Assembly: GCA_034432855.1 (NCBI GenBank)
Contig: DAOUBA010000166.1
Location: forward strand, 1 to 25,732
Source of the DNA: DAOUBA01 sp034432855
GTDB taxonomy: Bacteria > Chloroflexota > Anaerolineae > B4-G1
Direction of reading: 5' to 3'
Length of the DNA: 25,732 nt
Positions 1 to 7,877 of this stretch are shown here, piece after piece. Made by a program: the position numbers and the translations under genes. Below the pieces are notes generated by a model. The model was not told the DNA's origin, made no database searches, and saw nothing but the letters and a program-made list of their open reading frames with translations. Numbering within the stretch: the stretch's first letter is position 1; each line of letters begins with the position of its first letter.

Positions 1-107
1 GTGGCTGGCGGAGCAGTGCGGTAGGAGTCCATCGGCCTGGTTGCAGCGTCCATCTGAGTGTGTCGTCTGCGCAGCCGAGAACGGTCATCTAATTTAGTAA
101 ACCGAGG

Positions 108-169
108 TCTTCTAAATCCCCGGACTTTGCCCCCTGCCTGTCTCCCGCTCACTTGACAAATTTAGAAGA
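108..169. repeat. 10-bp inverted repeat downstream of the HUMPS gene
   Basis: TCTTCTAAAT at 108-117 is matched by its exact reverse complement at 160-169, with 42 bases between. A third ATTTAG lies at 92-97. The stretch from 1 to 189 has no convincing gene; it lies downstream of the minus-strand HUMPS gene. The arms could form a weak AT-rich hairpin or be an operator. No function can be assigned. Confidence 0.3.
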
Positions 170-189
170 TGCTAAGTGCTATATGCGCC

Positions 190-855
190 CTACTCAATCG
201 TCGCCAGGAACTGCTGCGCCATCGCCCCTATGTCGCTATCGGTGCGGATGCCCTCCCAGGGGTCGCCGGGTCGCACCAGGTTGACCACGACGATGCTGGC
301 GCCATTGAAAATGGCGCTGCGGGCCTCTCTGAGGTCCACACCCCCGGCCGCCGAGATCATCACGTCGAACTTGCTGCGCAACCGGTTGACGTGCCGGTAC
401 TGGATCGCTTTCCCCCGCGTGCCCTCCTCATCCCGGCCACGATGCAGGATGACCACATCCGGTGGCCGCTTCAGACGCATCACGACTTTCAGGGGATCGG
501 CCACGCCGAGCATGTCAATCATCGAGTCCATCCCCAGTTCGGCGCAGCGGGCGATGAAGAAATCGAGCGCTTCGGTGGGCGAACTGCCGAGGACGGTGGC
601 CGCCGTAGCCCCGGCCGCCCGCGCCATACTCACCTCCTCCAATGCCCCGTCCACCGTCTTGAGATCGGCGACGAGGGGGCCGCGCCACAGGCTGCGGATT
701 GCCCGGATGCCATTCAGCCCTTCACGCTTGATGAACGGGGTGCCGGCCTCGATGATGATGCGGTTGCTCGGCACGATGTGCGGCAAGAGGCGTGTCGCCA
801 GCCCCACGTCGTAGTTGAAGGCGATCTGCAGATAGCGGGTCCTGTGGTCGAGCAT
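190..855 (-). CDS. HUMPS-family protein, 3-hexulose-6-phosphate synthase-like
   Basis: The 221-residue product is a single-domain TIM barrel of the OMP decarboxylase superfamily (HUMPS: hexulose-phosphate synthase and ulonate-phosphate decarboxylases). The superfamily metal/catalytic DxKxxD signature is present as D64, K66, D69 in ADLKTVD. An EAGTPFIKREG block at 37-46 resembles the substrate-binding start of hexulose-6-phosphate synthases. A late GGVD motif and a GDPWEGI stretch fit the phosphate-binding end of the barrel. HPS condenses formaldehyde with ribulose 5-phosphate, but no phosphohexuloisomerase partner is nearby, so the substrate is uncertain; a decarboxylase role is equally possible. 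The start ATG lies 9 bases after the slipin stop, so the two genes are probably co-transcribed. Family assignment is firm, exact reaction is not. Confidence 0.8.
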   Translation of the reverse strand: MLDHRTRYLQIAFNYDVGLATRLLPHIVPSNRIIIEAGTPFIKREGLNGIRAIRSLWRGPLVADLKTVDGALEEVSMARAAGATAATVLGSSPTEALDFFIARCAELGMDSMIDMLGVADPLKVVMRLKRPPDVVILHRGRDEEGTRGKAIQYRHVNRLRSKFDVMISAAGGVDLREARSAIFNGASIVVVNLVRPGDPWEGIRTDSDIGAMAQQFLATIE

Positions 856-864
856 GGCCGCCGT

Positions 865-1644
865 TCAGTCCGTCTGCCCTTCGACCAGCGAGCCAAGCAC
901 ACGGCCCAGGTCGGAGGGCACGAAGAGCACGATCTTTTCCGATGGGTCGGCGGCGATGTCGCGGATTGTCTGCAGCGTGCGCAGGTGTAGCGCCCCCTTG
1001 CTCTTCGTCAGGTTTTCCGCCGCCTGCCGCAGGTTCTCCGAGGCGGCGAGTTCGCCCTGCGAGGCGATGATCATGGCGCGGCGCTCGCGCTCCGCCTCCG
1101 CCTGCTTGGCCATCGCCCGCTTCATCTCGGCCGGCAGTTCGACCTCTTGGATTTTGATGGACTCGACGTCTACACCCCAGCCGCTCGTTTCCGCATCCAC
1201 GATCTTTTTGATGCTCTCGGCGATCTGCTCCCGCTCGGTCAGCACAAAGTCCATCTCGCCATTGCCGATCACGTCGCGCAGCGCCGCCTGGGTGTACTGG
1301 CGCACCGCGAAGATGTGGTCTTCGATCTTGATGATCACGTCTTCGGGGCTGACGACTTTGAAGTAGACCACCGCGTTGACCAGCATGGGAATGTTGTCTT
1401 TGGTCATCACTTCCTGGCGGGGAATGTCGGCCGTCTTGATGCGCATGTCCACCCGGCGCATCGTCTGAATGATGGGAAAGATGAAGCGGATGCCGGGCGC
1501 GAGCGTGCGGGAATACCTGCCCAACGTAAAGACGACACCACGCTCGTACTGGTAGAGCACTTTGACCGACGAGAAGAACAGCGCGATGGCGACGACCGCT
1601 ACGCCGATGACCAGGCAGACCAGTGGTGCAATAATGTCTCCCAT
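865..1644 (-). CDS. slipin / SPFH (band 7) membrane protein
   Basis: The 259-residue protein begins with a hydrophobic segment (about residues 4-24), then a prohibitin-homology/SPFH domain with the stomatin hallmarks YERGVVFTLGRY, PGIRFIFP and RVDMRI. A charged helical region rich in A/E/R follows (MAKQAEAERERRA). Slipins oligomerise on the inner face of the membrane and organise lipid or protease microdomains; no nfeD-like serine protease partner is visible here. The ATG at 1644 is preferred over in-frame upstream starts because AAAGGAG sits 6 bases before it and the upstream residues are not stomatin-like. A TTGCCT-17-TACAAT promoter precedes it. It is the first gene of a two-gene unit with the HUMPS protein. 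Confidence 0.93.
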   Translation of the reverse strand: MGDIIAPLVCLVIGVAVVAIALFFSSVKVLYQYERGVVFTLGRYSRTLAPGIRFIFPIIQTMRRVDMRIKTADIPRQEVMTKDNIPMLVNAVVYFKVVSPEDVIIKIEDHIFAVRQYTQAALRDVIGNGEMDFVLTEREQIAESIKKIVDAETSGWGVDVESIKIQEVELPAEMKRAMAKQAEAERERRAMIIASQGELAASENLRQAAENLTKSKGALHLRTLQTIRDIAADPSEKIVLFVPSDLGRVLGSLVEGQTD

Positions 1645-1687
1645 GACAGTCTCCTTTCTGCACTTGCGATATGGATAGAACGATGAA

Positions 1688-1716
1688 ATTGTAGCACAGA
1701 GAGCCTGGCGAGGCAA
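1688..1716 (-). promoter_or_regulatory. sigma-70-like promoter of the slipin operon
   Basis: Read on the minus strand, TTGCCT (1716-1711) is followed by exactly 17 bases and then TACAAT (1693-1688). The start codon is 44 bases further down, leaving room for the AAAGGAG ribosome site. It lies close to the divergent cupin promoter. Confidence 0.6.
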
Positions 1717-1721
1717 ACCGC

Positions 1722-1749
1722 TTGCACGTCCGGCCAGAACCCTTATAAT
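1722..1749 (+). promoter_or_regulatory. promoter of the cupin gene
   Basis: A perfect TATAAT (1744-1749) stands 35 bases before the cupin ATG. The -35 candidate TTGCAC at 1722-1727 with a 16-base spacer is weak. The cupin and slipin transcription units therefore diverge from a region of about 60 bases. Confidence 0.6.
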
Positions 1750-1783
1750 GACTCTTGACTCATCACAACTGTTGGGAGGAGCC

Positions 1784-2107
1784 ATGACATTCTTTAACGT
1801 GCGCGAACTGCCCGGCACCGAGATGCTGCCGGGCATCACGCGCCGGGCGGTCTATCTGGATCACGTGATGCTGACTTTTCTCGACTTTGCGCCAGGAAGC
1901 ATCGTCCCGGAGCACAGCCATCCTCACGAGCAGATCACCTACGTCGTCCAGGGGGCAATGGAGTTTCACCTCGGAGAAAAGACACGAGTGCTGCGCGCCG
2001 GTGACGGCGTTTGTGTTCCTTCTGGCACCCTACACAAGGCCGTCATTCTCGATGAACCCACCGTCGCGCTGGATGCGTGGCACCCGGTGCGAGAGGAATA
2101 CAAGTAG
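1784..2107 (+). CDS. small single-domain cupin protein
   Basis: The 107-residue protein is a single cupin beta-barrel. Cupin motif 1 is visible as PEHSHPHEQITYVVQGAMEF, supplying two or three histidines and a glutamate for a metal; motif 2 is GDGVCVPSGTLHKAV with its histidine. Such proteins may be isomerases, dioxygenases or ligand binders, and nothing here distinguishes them. The ATG at 1784 was chosen because GGGAGGA ends 3 bases before it; an in-frame ATG at 1748 overlaps the -10 box. The stop codon abuts the ATG of the FAD dehydrogenase (TAGATG), which suggests translational coupling. Confidence 0.85.
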   Translation: MTFFNVRELPGTEMLPGITRRAVYLDHVMLTFLDFAPGSIVPEHSHPHEQITYVVQGAMEFHLGEKTRVLRAGDGVCVPSGTLHKAVILDEPTVALDAWHPVREEYK

Positions 2108-3481
2108 ATGTCATCGGAGCATGACGTGATCATCGTCGGCGCCGGGCCGGCGGGGATTTTCGCCGCGCTCGAACTGAGCCGCTGCTCAACCCTGCGTGTG
2201 GCGATTTTCGACAAAGGCCCCGCGATCCAGAAACGCCGCTGCCCGGCACGCGAGGGCCGTGGCTGCGCCCATTGCCGGCCGTGCGCCATCATGACCGGCT
2301 GGGGCGGCGCCGGCGCGTTCAGCGACGGCAAACTAACCCTCTCGCCAGCCTCTGGCGGTCACCTGGGCGAGTTACTGGGCGAGGCGCAGGCCCGGGCGCT
2401 GATCGAGGAGGTGGATCGCGTTTACTTGGAGTACGGCGCGGCTCCGGTCGTCTATGGCGGGCGCACCGACGAATTCGAGGCGCTGGAAAAGCGGGCCGCG
2501 CTGGCGGGCCTGCGGCTCATCTCCGTGCCGATCCGCCACATCGGAACCGAGCACAGCGGCGAAATCATGGCGCGGATGCACGACGATCTGGTTGCGCGAG
2601 GGGTACACGTTCGCACGCAGACGCCCGTGGCACGAGTGCTGGCCGAAAGCGGTACCGTCGTTGGCGTCGAGACGGAGCAGGGCGAGGTGATCGAGGCTGC
2701 GCAGGTGATCATCGCGCCAGGACGGGAGGGCGCCGAGTGGCTCAAGCGTGTCGCCTCCGAGTTGGGGCTGGCGCTCACCTGTAACCCGGTTGACCTGGGC
2801 CTGCGGGTCGAACTGCCGGCGACGGTGGTGGAGCCGGTCACCAACCTGCTGTACGAGTTCAAATTCCTGTATTACTCGAAAGCCTTCGATGACCTGGTGC
2901 GGACGTTCTGCGTCTGTCCTTACGGCGAGGTCACGCTGGAATATGCCGGCGGCGTTACGACCGTCAACGGCCACTCTTACGCCAACCGCCGCACATCCAA
3001 CACGAACTTTGCGCTCCTGGTGAGCAAGAGTTTTACCGAGCCATTCGACGACCCTGTGGCCTACGGTCAGTCCATCGCCCGTCTGGCGAACCTGTTGGGT
3101 GAAAGCGTCATCGTGCAGCGGCTGGGCGATCTGGAAGCGGGACGTCGTTCCACCCCCGAACGGTTGCGGCGCTCGATCGTCGTCCCCACGCTCGCCAGCG
3201 CCACGCCAGGAGACCTGGGGCTGGTACTCCCCTACCGCTACATCGTCAACATCCTGGAAATGCTGCACGCGCTGGACCAGGTGATGCCGGGGGTCTGCTC
3301 GCGCCACACGCTACTGTACGGGGTCGAGGCCAAGTTCTACTCCAATCGCCTCAAGTTGACCCCCAACCTGGAGACAGAGGTGCGCGGGCTCTACGCCTGC
3401 GGCGACGGGGCGGGCATCACGCGCGGGTTGGTGCAGGCTTCGGCTTCGGGGTTGATGGCGGCGAGAGCGATATTGGGGTAG
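2108..3481 (+). CDS. FAD-dependent dehydrogenase (COG2509-like)
   Basis: The 457-residue flavoprotein has an N-terminal dinucleotide-binding fold, VIIVGAGPAGIFAALEL (residues 8-24). A cysteine-rich segment follows (CPAREGRGCAHCRPC), then GWGGAGAFSDGKLTLS, a signature of a widespread but poorly characterised group of FAD/NAD-dependent dehydrogenases. The C-terminus carries a second FAD-contact motif, LYACGDGAGITRGLVQA, typical of this fold. Length is normal for the family. The CxxC pair could bind a metal or act in redox, but I cannot tell which. It starts directly after the cupin stop codon and probably shares its mRNA. The substrate is unknown. Confidence 0.88.
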   Translation: MSSEHDVIIVGAGPAGIFAALELSRCSTLRVAIFDKGPAIQKRRCPAREGRGCAHCRPCAIMTGWGGAGAFSDGKLTLSPASGGHLGELLGEAQARALIEEVDRVYLEYGAAPVVYGGRTDEFEALEKRAALAGLRLISVPIRHIGTEHSGEIMARMHDDLVARGVHVRTQTPVARVLAESGTVVGVETEQGEVIEAAQVIIAPGREGAEWLKRVASELGLALTCNPVDLGLRVELPATVVEPVTNLLYEFKFLYYSKAFDDLVRTFCVCPYGEVTLEYAGGVTTVNGHSYANRRTSNTNFALLVSKSFTEPFDDPVAYGQSIARLANLLGESVIVQRLGDLEAGRRSTPERLRRSIVVPTLASATPGDLGLVLPYRYIVNILEMLHALDQVMPGVCSRHTLLYGVEAKFYSNRLKLTPNLETEVRGLYACGDGAGITRGLVQASASGLMAARAILG

Positions 3482-3500
3482 GCGCGATCTCCAATCGCGC
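3482..3500. terminator. hairpin between convergent genes
   Basis: GCGCGAT (3482-3488), loop CTCCA, and ATCGCGC (3494-3500) form a perfect 7-bp stem filling the 18-base gap between the converging dehydrogenase and MFS genes. There is no U-tract on either strand, so termination is inferred from position and symmetry. Confidence 0.5.
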
Positions 3501-4781
3501 TATGTTGCCTCCCGCGGCTCCGGCAACCCCCGTGTGAGCACATACCCACCCGCGCACAGTCCCAACGTCAGGGCGAACAGCCCGGTGAATCCCATTGCAT
3601 CCACTACCAGCCCACCCAGGCCAGAGACGATCGTAGCGATCCCCATCAACGTGTTGGAGAAGCCCAGGTACAGCGCTCGCTGCCCCTCGGGCACCAGTTC
3701 CAGAAGGAAATTACTGCCCACCAATTCCTGGGCTGGTGCCATCGCCCCCATCAGGAAAAAGAAGGGCAGCGCCAGATAAGGCAGCCATGCCCCGTGCGGT
3801 CTAAAGAGCGCCACCGCGCCGACCAGCGCCAGTGCCAGTAGCGCCGTCCCCCCGATCCCCAGGAGCAGCAGCCGGAGCACCAGCCGGTTGCCACGTCGGT
3901 CGCTCAGCCGTCCCCACGGCAGGTTCAGGGCCAGGTAGGAGGCAAGACGGACGCCAACGTAGAGCCCGACCATTCCGGCCGGCGCACCGAGCACGTTCTT
4001 GGCGTAGACGGCGTAGAAGGGAATCGCCATCCCCGCGAGTGCCAGCGCGAGCCGAATGAGCATATAGCGCCGGTAGACCCGGTCCGTCCGCCACAGCCGT
4101 CCGGCCCGGCGCAACTGCTCGCCCACCGTCGCCGGACCCGAGGCTACCACACCGGGAGGCTCACGCACCAACGAAAAGGCCATCATGCCCAACGCGATGG
4201 TGATGCAGTACAACACGAACAGCAGCGCGTGCCCGCGTGGAAACGGCAGGCCGGGGTGATTGAGAATAACCTTGAGAATCCAGGCAGCGTTCAGTCCCAG
4301 CAGGCCACCCAACAACTGCCGCCAGGCAAAGTAACTCCCGCGCCGTCGGGCGGGGATCGTCTTGGCGACTACGTCGAAGGCCAGCCCCCCCAGACCCGAA
4401 GTCAGGCGGGCCAGGAGGTACAAAACGAAGAAGCCGGCCAGCAAGATGTGCGGGTCATCCACGAAGCACACGGTCCCTGCAAGCAGAAGCCAGGCCACCA
4501 CACGCACGGCGGCAGAGGCGATGTAGCCGGGCATCTTGCGCGGGAGGTGCTGGACGCGGGCGGAGATAAAGACCTGCGGCAGGAACCAGCCTGCATCGCC
4601 CAGCGGCGCGACCAGCCCGATCAGCAGGTTCGAAGTCAACTGGCTCACGAACCCGGTGAGCACGAGCGAGGTCAATCAACGCCTCGGCAAAGTGGAAGAG
4701 CGTGCCGTTGACGACGCCGAGCAGAAAACTGCGCCGCACCTCGCGGGGATGTTGTTCCACAACTTCGCCAGGCTCCAGCAT
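3500..4781 (-). CDS. MFS transporter, apparently frameshifted near the N-terminus
   Basis: The main frame (4675 down to 3500, 391 residues) is a polytopic major facilitator protein with about 11 hydrophobic segments and an internal loop PARRRGSYFAWRQLLGG typical of Chloroflexota MFS proteins. It opens at TTG with SLVLTGFVSQLTSNLLIG, which is the middle of the first helix region rather than a natural N-terminus. The missing part lies in the adjacent frame from the ATG at 4781: PREVRRSFLLGVVNGTLFHF then AEALID. Removing one base from the GG at 4670-4671 joins the two as ...AEALID-SLVLTGFV..., giving a full-length protein of about 426 residues. So either the gene carries a one-base insertion or the sequence has an error. 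A GAGG 6 bases before the TTG means a shortened product could still be made. The substrate is unknown. Confidence 0.8.
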
Positions 4782-4782
4782 C

Positions 4783-4942
4783 GTAACTATTCAGGGCCGA
4801 TTGAGATCGCCCTCTTCAGGCGCTTCGCGCCACGTGTCGGCCTGCGCCGACACTCTATATCAGGTGTAACAGCAGGGGTCGGCAAAGGCCGACCAATGGC
4901 CTGTGACCCAAAAAGGACTTCCAGTCACCGCTGAGTAGTTAC
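4783..4942. mobile_element. 160-bp MITE-like element with terminal inverted repeats and three internal hairpins
   Basis: GTAACTATTCAG (4783-4794) and CTGAGTAGTTAC (4931-4942) are inverted copies matching at 11 of 12 bases. Inside are three compact hairpins: GGCGC-TTC-GCGCC (4819-4831), GTGTCGGC-CTGC-GCCGACAC (4834-4853) and GGTCGGC-AAAG-GCCGACC (4877-4894). No ORF is present. The terminal sequence matches that of the element at 7698-7851, and both have CCAAAAA and CCAG before the right end. I see no direct repeat at its borders (CCAGCATC against CTCAATAC). Its left edge lies one base upstream of the MFS start codon. An alternative is a structured RNA. Confidence 0.55.
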
Positions 4943-5073
4943 CTCAATACGTTGTGTGGTAGCCTGGGGCATCGGCTCTCACCTTCTATGAATTGCCGTT
5001 GCTCTGCTATCATTGTAGCACATTTGGACTTGATGGCAACTTGTCGTTCGACCGGTCAGGCATCGTTGCCCGA

Positions 5074-5102
5074 TTGACAGAACCCTCCACCTGTCGTATA
5101 GT
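5074..5102 (+). promoter_or_regulatory. gyrA promoter
   Basis: TTGACA (5074-5079), 17 bases, then TATAGT (5097-5102): a near-consensus sigma-70-type promoter 56 bases before the gyrA ATG. Transcription should start near 5109, exactly where the 7-base repeats begin. Confidence 0.75.
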
Positions 5103-5108
5103 AGGCCA

Positions 5109-5150
5109 CACCATACGCATCACGTATCACGTTTCACACCTCACGCACGG
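5109..5150 (+). repeat. degenerate 7-base tandem repeats in the gyrA leader
   Basis: Six consecutive heptamers read CACCATA, CGCATCA, CGTATCA, CGTTTCA, CACCTCA, CGCACGG, following a loose consensus C-R-Y-N-T-Y-A. They fill the predicted 5' leader between the transcription start and the CGGAG ribosome site. Related arrays lie at 17628-17658 and 22421-22469. Confidence 0.6.
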
Positions 5151-5158
5151 AGTCACCT

Positions 5159-7630
5159 ATGGAACTTGGCACCGTCCGTCAAATAGATATTGACCAGGAG
5201 ATGCAGGTCGCTTACCTGGACTATGCGATGAGCGTCATCGTCGCGCGCGCCCTCCCCGACGCCCGCGACGGCCTCAAGCCCGTCCAGCGCCGCATCCTCT
5301 ATGCCATGCACGACCTCGGCCTGCGCCCCGACGCCCCCTACAAGAAATCCGCCCGTATCGTCGGCGAGGTGCTCGGCAAGTACCACCCGCACGGCGATAT
5401 GGCCGTCTATGAAGCGATGGCGCGTATGGCGCAGGATTTCACCATGCGTTGCCCGCTGGTGGACGGCCAGGGCAACTTTGGCTCGATTGACGGCGATAGC
5501 CCCGCCGCGATGCGCTACACCGAGGCCCGCCTGGCGCCCATCGCCGTAGAAATGCTGGCCGACCTGGACAAGGACACGGTGGATTTCGTCCCCAACTTTG
5601 ACGACACGCTGCAAGAGCCTTCCGTCCTCCCGGCCGCCATTCCCAATCTGCTGGTCAACGGCGCCGCCGGCATCGCTGTCGGTATGGCGACCTCTATCCC
5701 GCCCCACAACCTGGGCGAGGTGTGCGACGCGCTCATCTACCTGCTCGACCGCTGGCGCAAACTGGACGACGTGAGCACCGAAGACCTCATGCGCTTCATC
5801 CAGGGGCCGGACTTTCCTACCGGAGGGCTGGTTTACCGGCGGATGGGCGAGGATGGGGAGGACGCCATCGCGCACGCCTATGGGCAAGGGCGCGGCAAAA
5901 TCATCGTGCGTGCCCGCGCCCACGTCGAAGAGATGAGCCGCGCGCGCCACCGCATCGTCGTCACCGAACTCCCCTACCAGGTCAACAAGAGTGGCTTGGT
6001 CGAACGCATCGCCGAACTGGTGCGCGAAGGGCGCGTTGAGGGCATCACCGACCTGCGCGACGAATCCGACCGCAGCGGCATGCGGCTCGTCATCGAGGTC
6101 AGCCGCACCGTCGAGCCGCAGCAAGTGTTGAGCGATCTGTTCAGGCACACCCAGATGGAGACCACCTTCAGCCTGATCATGCTCGCGCTGGTAGATGGCG
6201 AGCCGCGCCTCCTGACGCTCAAGAAAGCATTGCTGACCTACCTGGATCACCGCCAGGTCATCGTCACCCGCCGCAGCCAGTATGAACTGGCGCGTGCCAA
6301 AGAGCGTGCCCATATCCTGGAAGGGTTACTCATCGCGCTCGACTATCTGGACGAGGTCATCGCCATCATCCGCCGCTCGCAAACCACCGATAGCGCACGG
6401 GTCAACCTGCGCAGGCGTTTCAAGTTGAGCGAGGCGCAGGCCCAGGCGATCCTCGACATGCCGCTCAAGCGGCTGGCTGCGCTGGAACGCCGCCGCATCC
6501 AGGACGAATACAAGGAAAAGAAGGCGCTCATCCGCCACCTGGAGGCGCTCTTGAAAAGCCCGCAGAAAATCCGCGACGTGGTGCGCGAGGAACTGCTGGC
6601 GGTCAAGGCGCGCTATGCAACCCCGCGCCGCACACAGGTGATGGACGCCGGCAGGAAGGTACTCACCGCCGCCGATCTCATCCCCGACCTGCCGGTGTGG
6701 GTGGCGGTGAGCGGGAGCGGGCTGGTGGCCCGGATGCCTGACGACGGCTCGCCCGTGCAGGTGCCCTCGCGTCCTCAAGACGCACCGATGGCACTCCTGG
6801 CTGCCTCGACCCGCGACACGCTCTACCTCTTCGCCGCAGATGGCCGTGCGGTCGCCTTCCCCGTCCATCAACTGCCGGAGGGGGTAGCCTGGGAGGGCGC
6901 CGGCACCCATTACGCCGACCTCACCCCGTTGGGACGGCGCGACACCGTCGTCGCCGCCGTGGCGATCCCGCCAGGCAGGGGCGAGGCATCCTCCGGCCCA
7001 GGCATCCAAGAGCACGAGGCAAGCCCTTACCTGTTCCTCGCCACGCAACGGGGGGTTGTCAAGCGCGTCGCGCTGGCCGATCTCCCCGGTGTGAGCAGCG
7101 AAGCGTTCACCGTCATCGGCGTGGACGAGGGGGATGCGCTGATCGGCGCGGCGCTCACGAGCGGGGAGGATGAGGTACTGCTGGTAACCTATGCAGGGCA
7201 GGCGATTCGTTTCAAGGAGAGGGAAGTGCGCCCGATGGGACTGGCGGCGGGCGGCGTCATGGGTATCAAACTAGGCACAGGCGACCGCGTCGTGGCGCTC
7301 GCGGTGACCCGGCCACGATCCGACCTGCTGGTGGCGACGGAAGATGGCAAGGCCAAGCGTAGCCCGTTGACCGAGTACCCCACCCAGGGCCGTCACGGGC
7401 AGGGCGTCGTCACCGCGCGCCTGGCCGACGATGTGGGGGTGGCCGGCGCCGGCGTGGTGCAATCCGATAGCACCGTGGTGCTGGTGACCGAGAGAGGGGC
7501 AGCCAAGACGATCCGCGCCCGTTCGGCCCCGCGCATGGGCCGCCCCACGCAAGGGCAAAAGGTCATCTCTTTGCGCAAAGGCGACCGGCTCCACGCCGTG
7601 CTGTGTCCGGCGGAGCGCGCGGGTTCGTAG
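5159..7630 (+). CDS. gyrA: DNA gyrase subunit A
   Basis: The 823-residue type IIA topoisomerase subunit cuts and reseals DNA. The breakage-reunion domain begins with DYAMSVIVARALPDARDGLKP and carries the catalytic tyrosine Y120 in AAMRYTEARL. The coiled-coil and tower region follow to about residue 490, then a beta-pinwheel C-terminal domain. A degenerate GyrA box, QGRHGQG, lies at 743-749, favouring GyrA over ParC, though the canonical QRRGGKG is not intact. In the quinolone-contact loop HPHGDMAVYE, methionine 81 and glutamate 85 occupy the places of E. coli Ser83 and Asp87. The ATG at 5159 has CGGAG 6 bases upstream. No gyrB is adjacent. The last 123 bases are repeated in diverged form at 8757-8879. 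Confidence 0.93.
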   Translation: MELGTVRQIDIDQEMQVAYLDYAMSVIVARALPDARDGLKPVQRRILYAMHDLGLRPDAPYKKSARIVGEVLGKYHPHGDMAVYEAMARMAQDFTMRCPLVDGQGNFGSIDGDSPAAMRYTEARLAPIAVEMLADLDKDTVDFVPNFDDTLQEPSVLPAAIPNLLVNGAAGIAVGMATSIPPHNLGEVCDALIYLLDRWRKLDDVSTEDLMRFIQGPDFPTGGLVYRRMGEDGEDAIAHAYGQGRGKIIVRARAHVEEMSRARHRIVVTELPYQVNKSGLVERIAELVREGRVEGITDLRDESDRSGMRLVIEVSRTVEPQQVLSDLFRHTQMETTFSLIMLALVDGEPRLLTLKKALLTYLDHRQVIVTRRSQYELARAKERAHILEGLLIALDYLDEVIAIIRRSQTTDSARVNLRRRFKLSEAQAQAILDMPLKRLAALERRRIQDEYKEKKALIRHLEALLKSPQKIRDVVREELLAVKARYATPRRTQVMDAGRKVLTAADLIPDLPVWVAVSGSGLVARMPDDGSPVQVPSRPQDAPMALLAASTRDTLYLFAADGRAVAFPVHQLPEGVAWEGAGTHYADLTPLGRRDTVVAAVAIPPGRGEASSGPGIQEHEASPYLFLATQRGVVKRVALADLPGVSSEAFTVIGVDEGDALIGAALTSGEDEVLLVTYAGQAIRFKEREVRPMGLAAGGVMGIKLGTGDRVVALAVTRPRSDLLVATEDGKAKRSPLTEYPTQGRHGQGVVTARLADDVGVAGAGVVQSDSTVVLVTERGAAKTIRARSAPRMGRPTQGQKVISLRKGDRLHAVLCPAERAGS
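7508..7630 (+). repeat. gyrA 3'-end repeat, copy A (intact gene)
   Basis: The last 123 bases of gyrA (40 codons plus stop) match 8757-8879 at 103 of 123 positions by my hand alignment, without gaps. The encoded peptides share 35 of 40 residues. Weaker similarity continues about 20 bases past the stop codon in both copies. Confidence 0.85.
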
Positions 7631-7689
7631 GCCCCTGTGCGTCATTCGGGGGTACATCTGCCTGGATTCGCACGTCTATCAATTATCGG

Positions 7690-7859
7690 GTATAATTGTA
7701 ACTACCCAGGCAGATAATCATCGAAAGGCTGCCAGGACGATTTCGCCAACCCGCACCAGCCTAAAAGAGCCGGTGCTGGATCGGAGCGAATACCCAGCAT
7801 CGCCCGTCCACGGCGGTGCGGCCAAAAAACCAGACCAGCCTGGGTAGTTATGTATAATT
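7690..7859. mobile_element. 154-bp MITE-like element with flush 8-bp target duplication
   Basis: GTAACTACCCAGGC (7698-7711) and GCCTGGGTAGTTAT (7838-7851) are terminal inverted repeats matching at 13 of 14 positions. They are directly flanked by the identical octamer GTATAATT at 7690-7697 and 7852-7859, as expected of a transposition target duplication. The 154-bp body has no ORF and contains an imperfect hairpin, GCACCAGC / GCCGGTGC, around 7752-7775. The duplicated octamer contains TATAAT, so insertion seems to have hit and doubled a -10 box in front of the cassette gene at 7878. The ends match the element at 4783-4942. A full-length transposase donor is not in this window. Confidence 0.7.
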
Positions 7860-7877
7860 TATGGAGGGGTGAGAAGT

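Noticed and set aside
1748..1783. Longer cupin start at 1748
   Set aside because: The start codon lies inside the TATAATG -10 region; the ATG at 1784 has a strong ribosome site.
4775..4950. Target duplication around the 4783-4942 element
   Set aside because: The flanking octamers CCAGCATC and CTCAATAC agree at only two positions, so no duplication is supported for this copy.
4993..5193. Small open frame across the gyrA promoter
   Set aside because: It overlaps the TTGACA/TATAGT promoter and the gyrA start in another frame, with no domain or ribosome site.
5153..6313. Long minus-strand open frame opposite gyrA
   Set aside because: It is antisense to strongly conserved gyrA codons, has no recognisable domain and is rich in residues expected from reverse reading of GC-rich codons.
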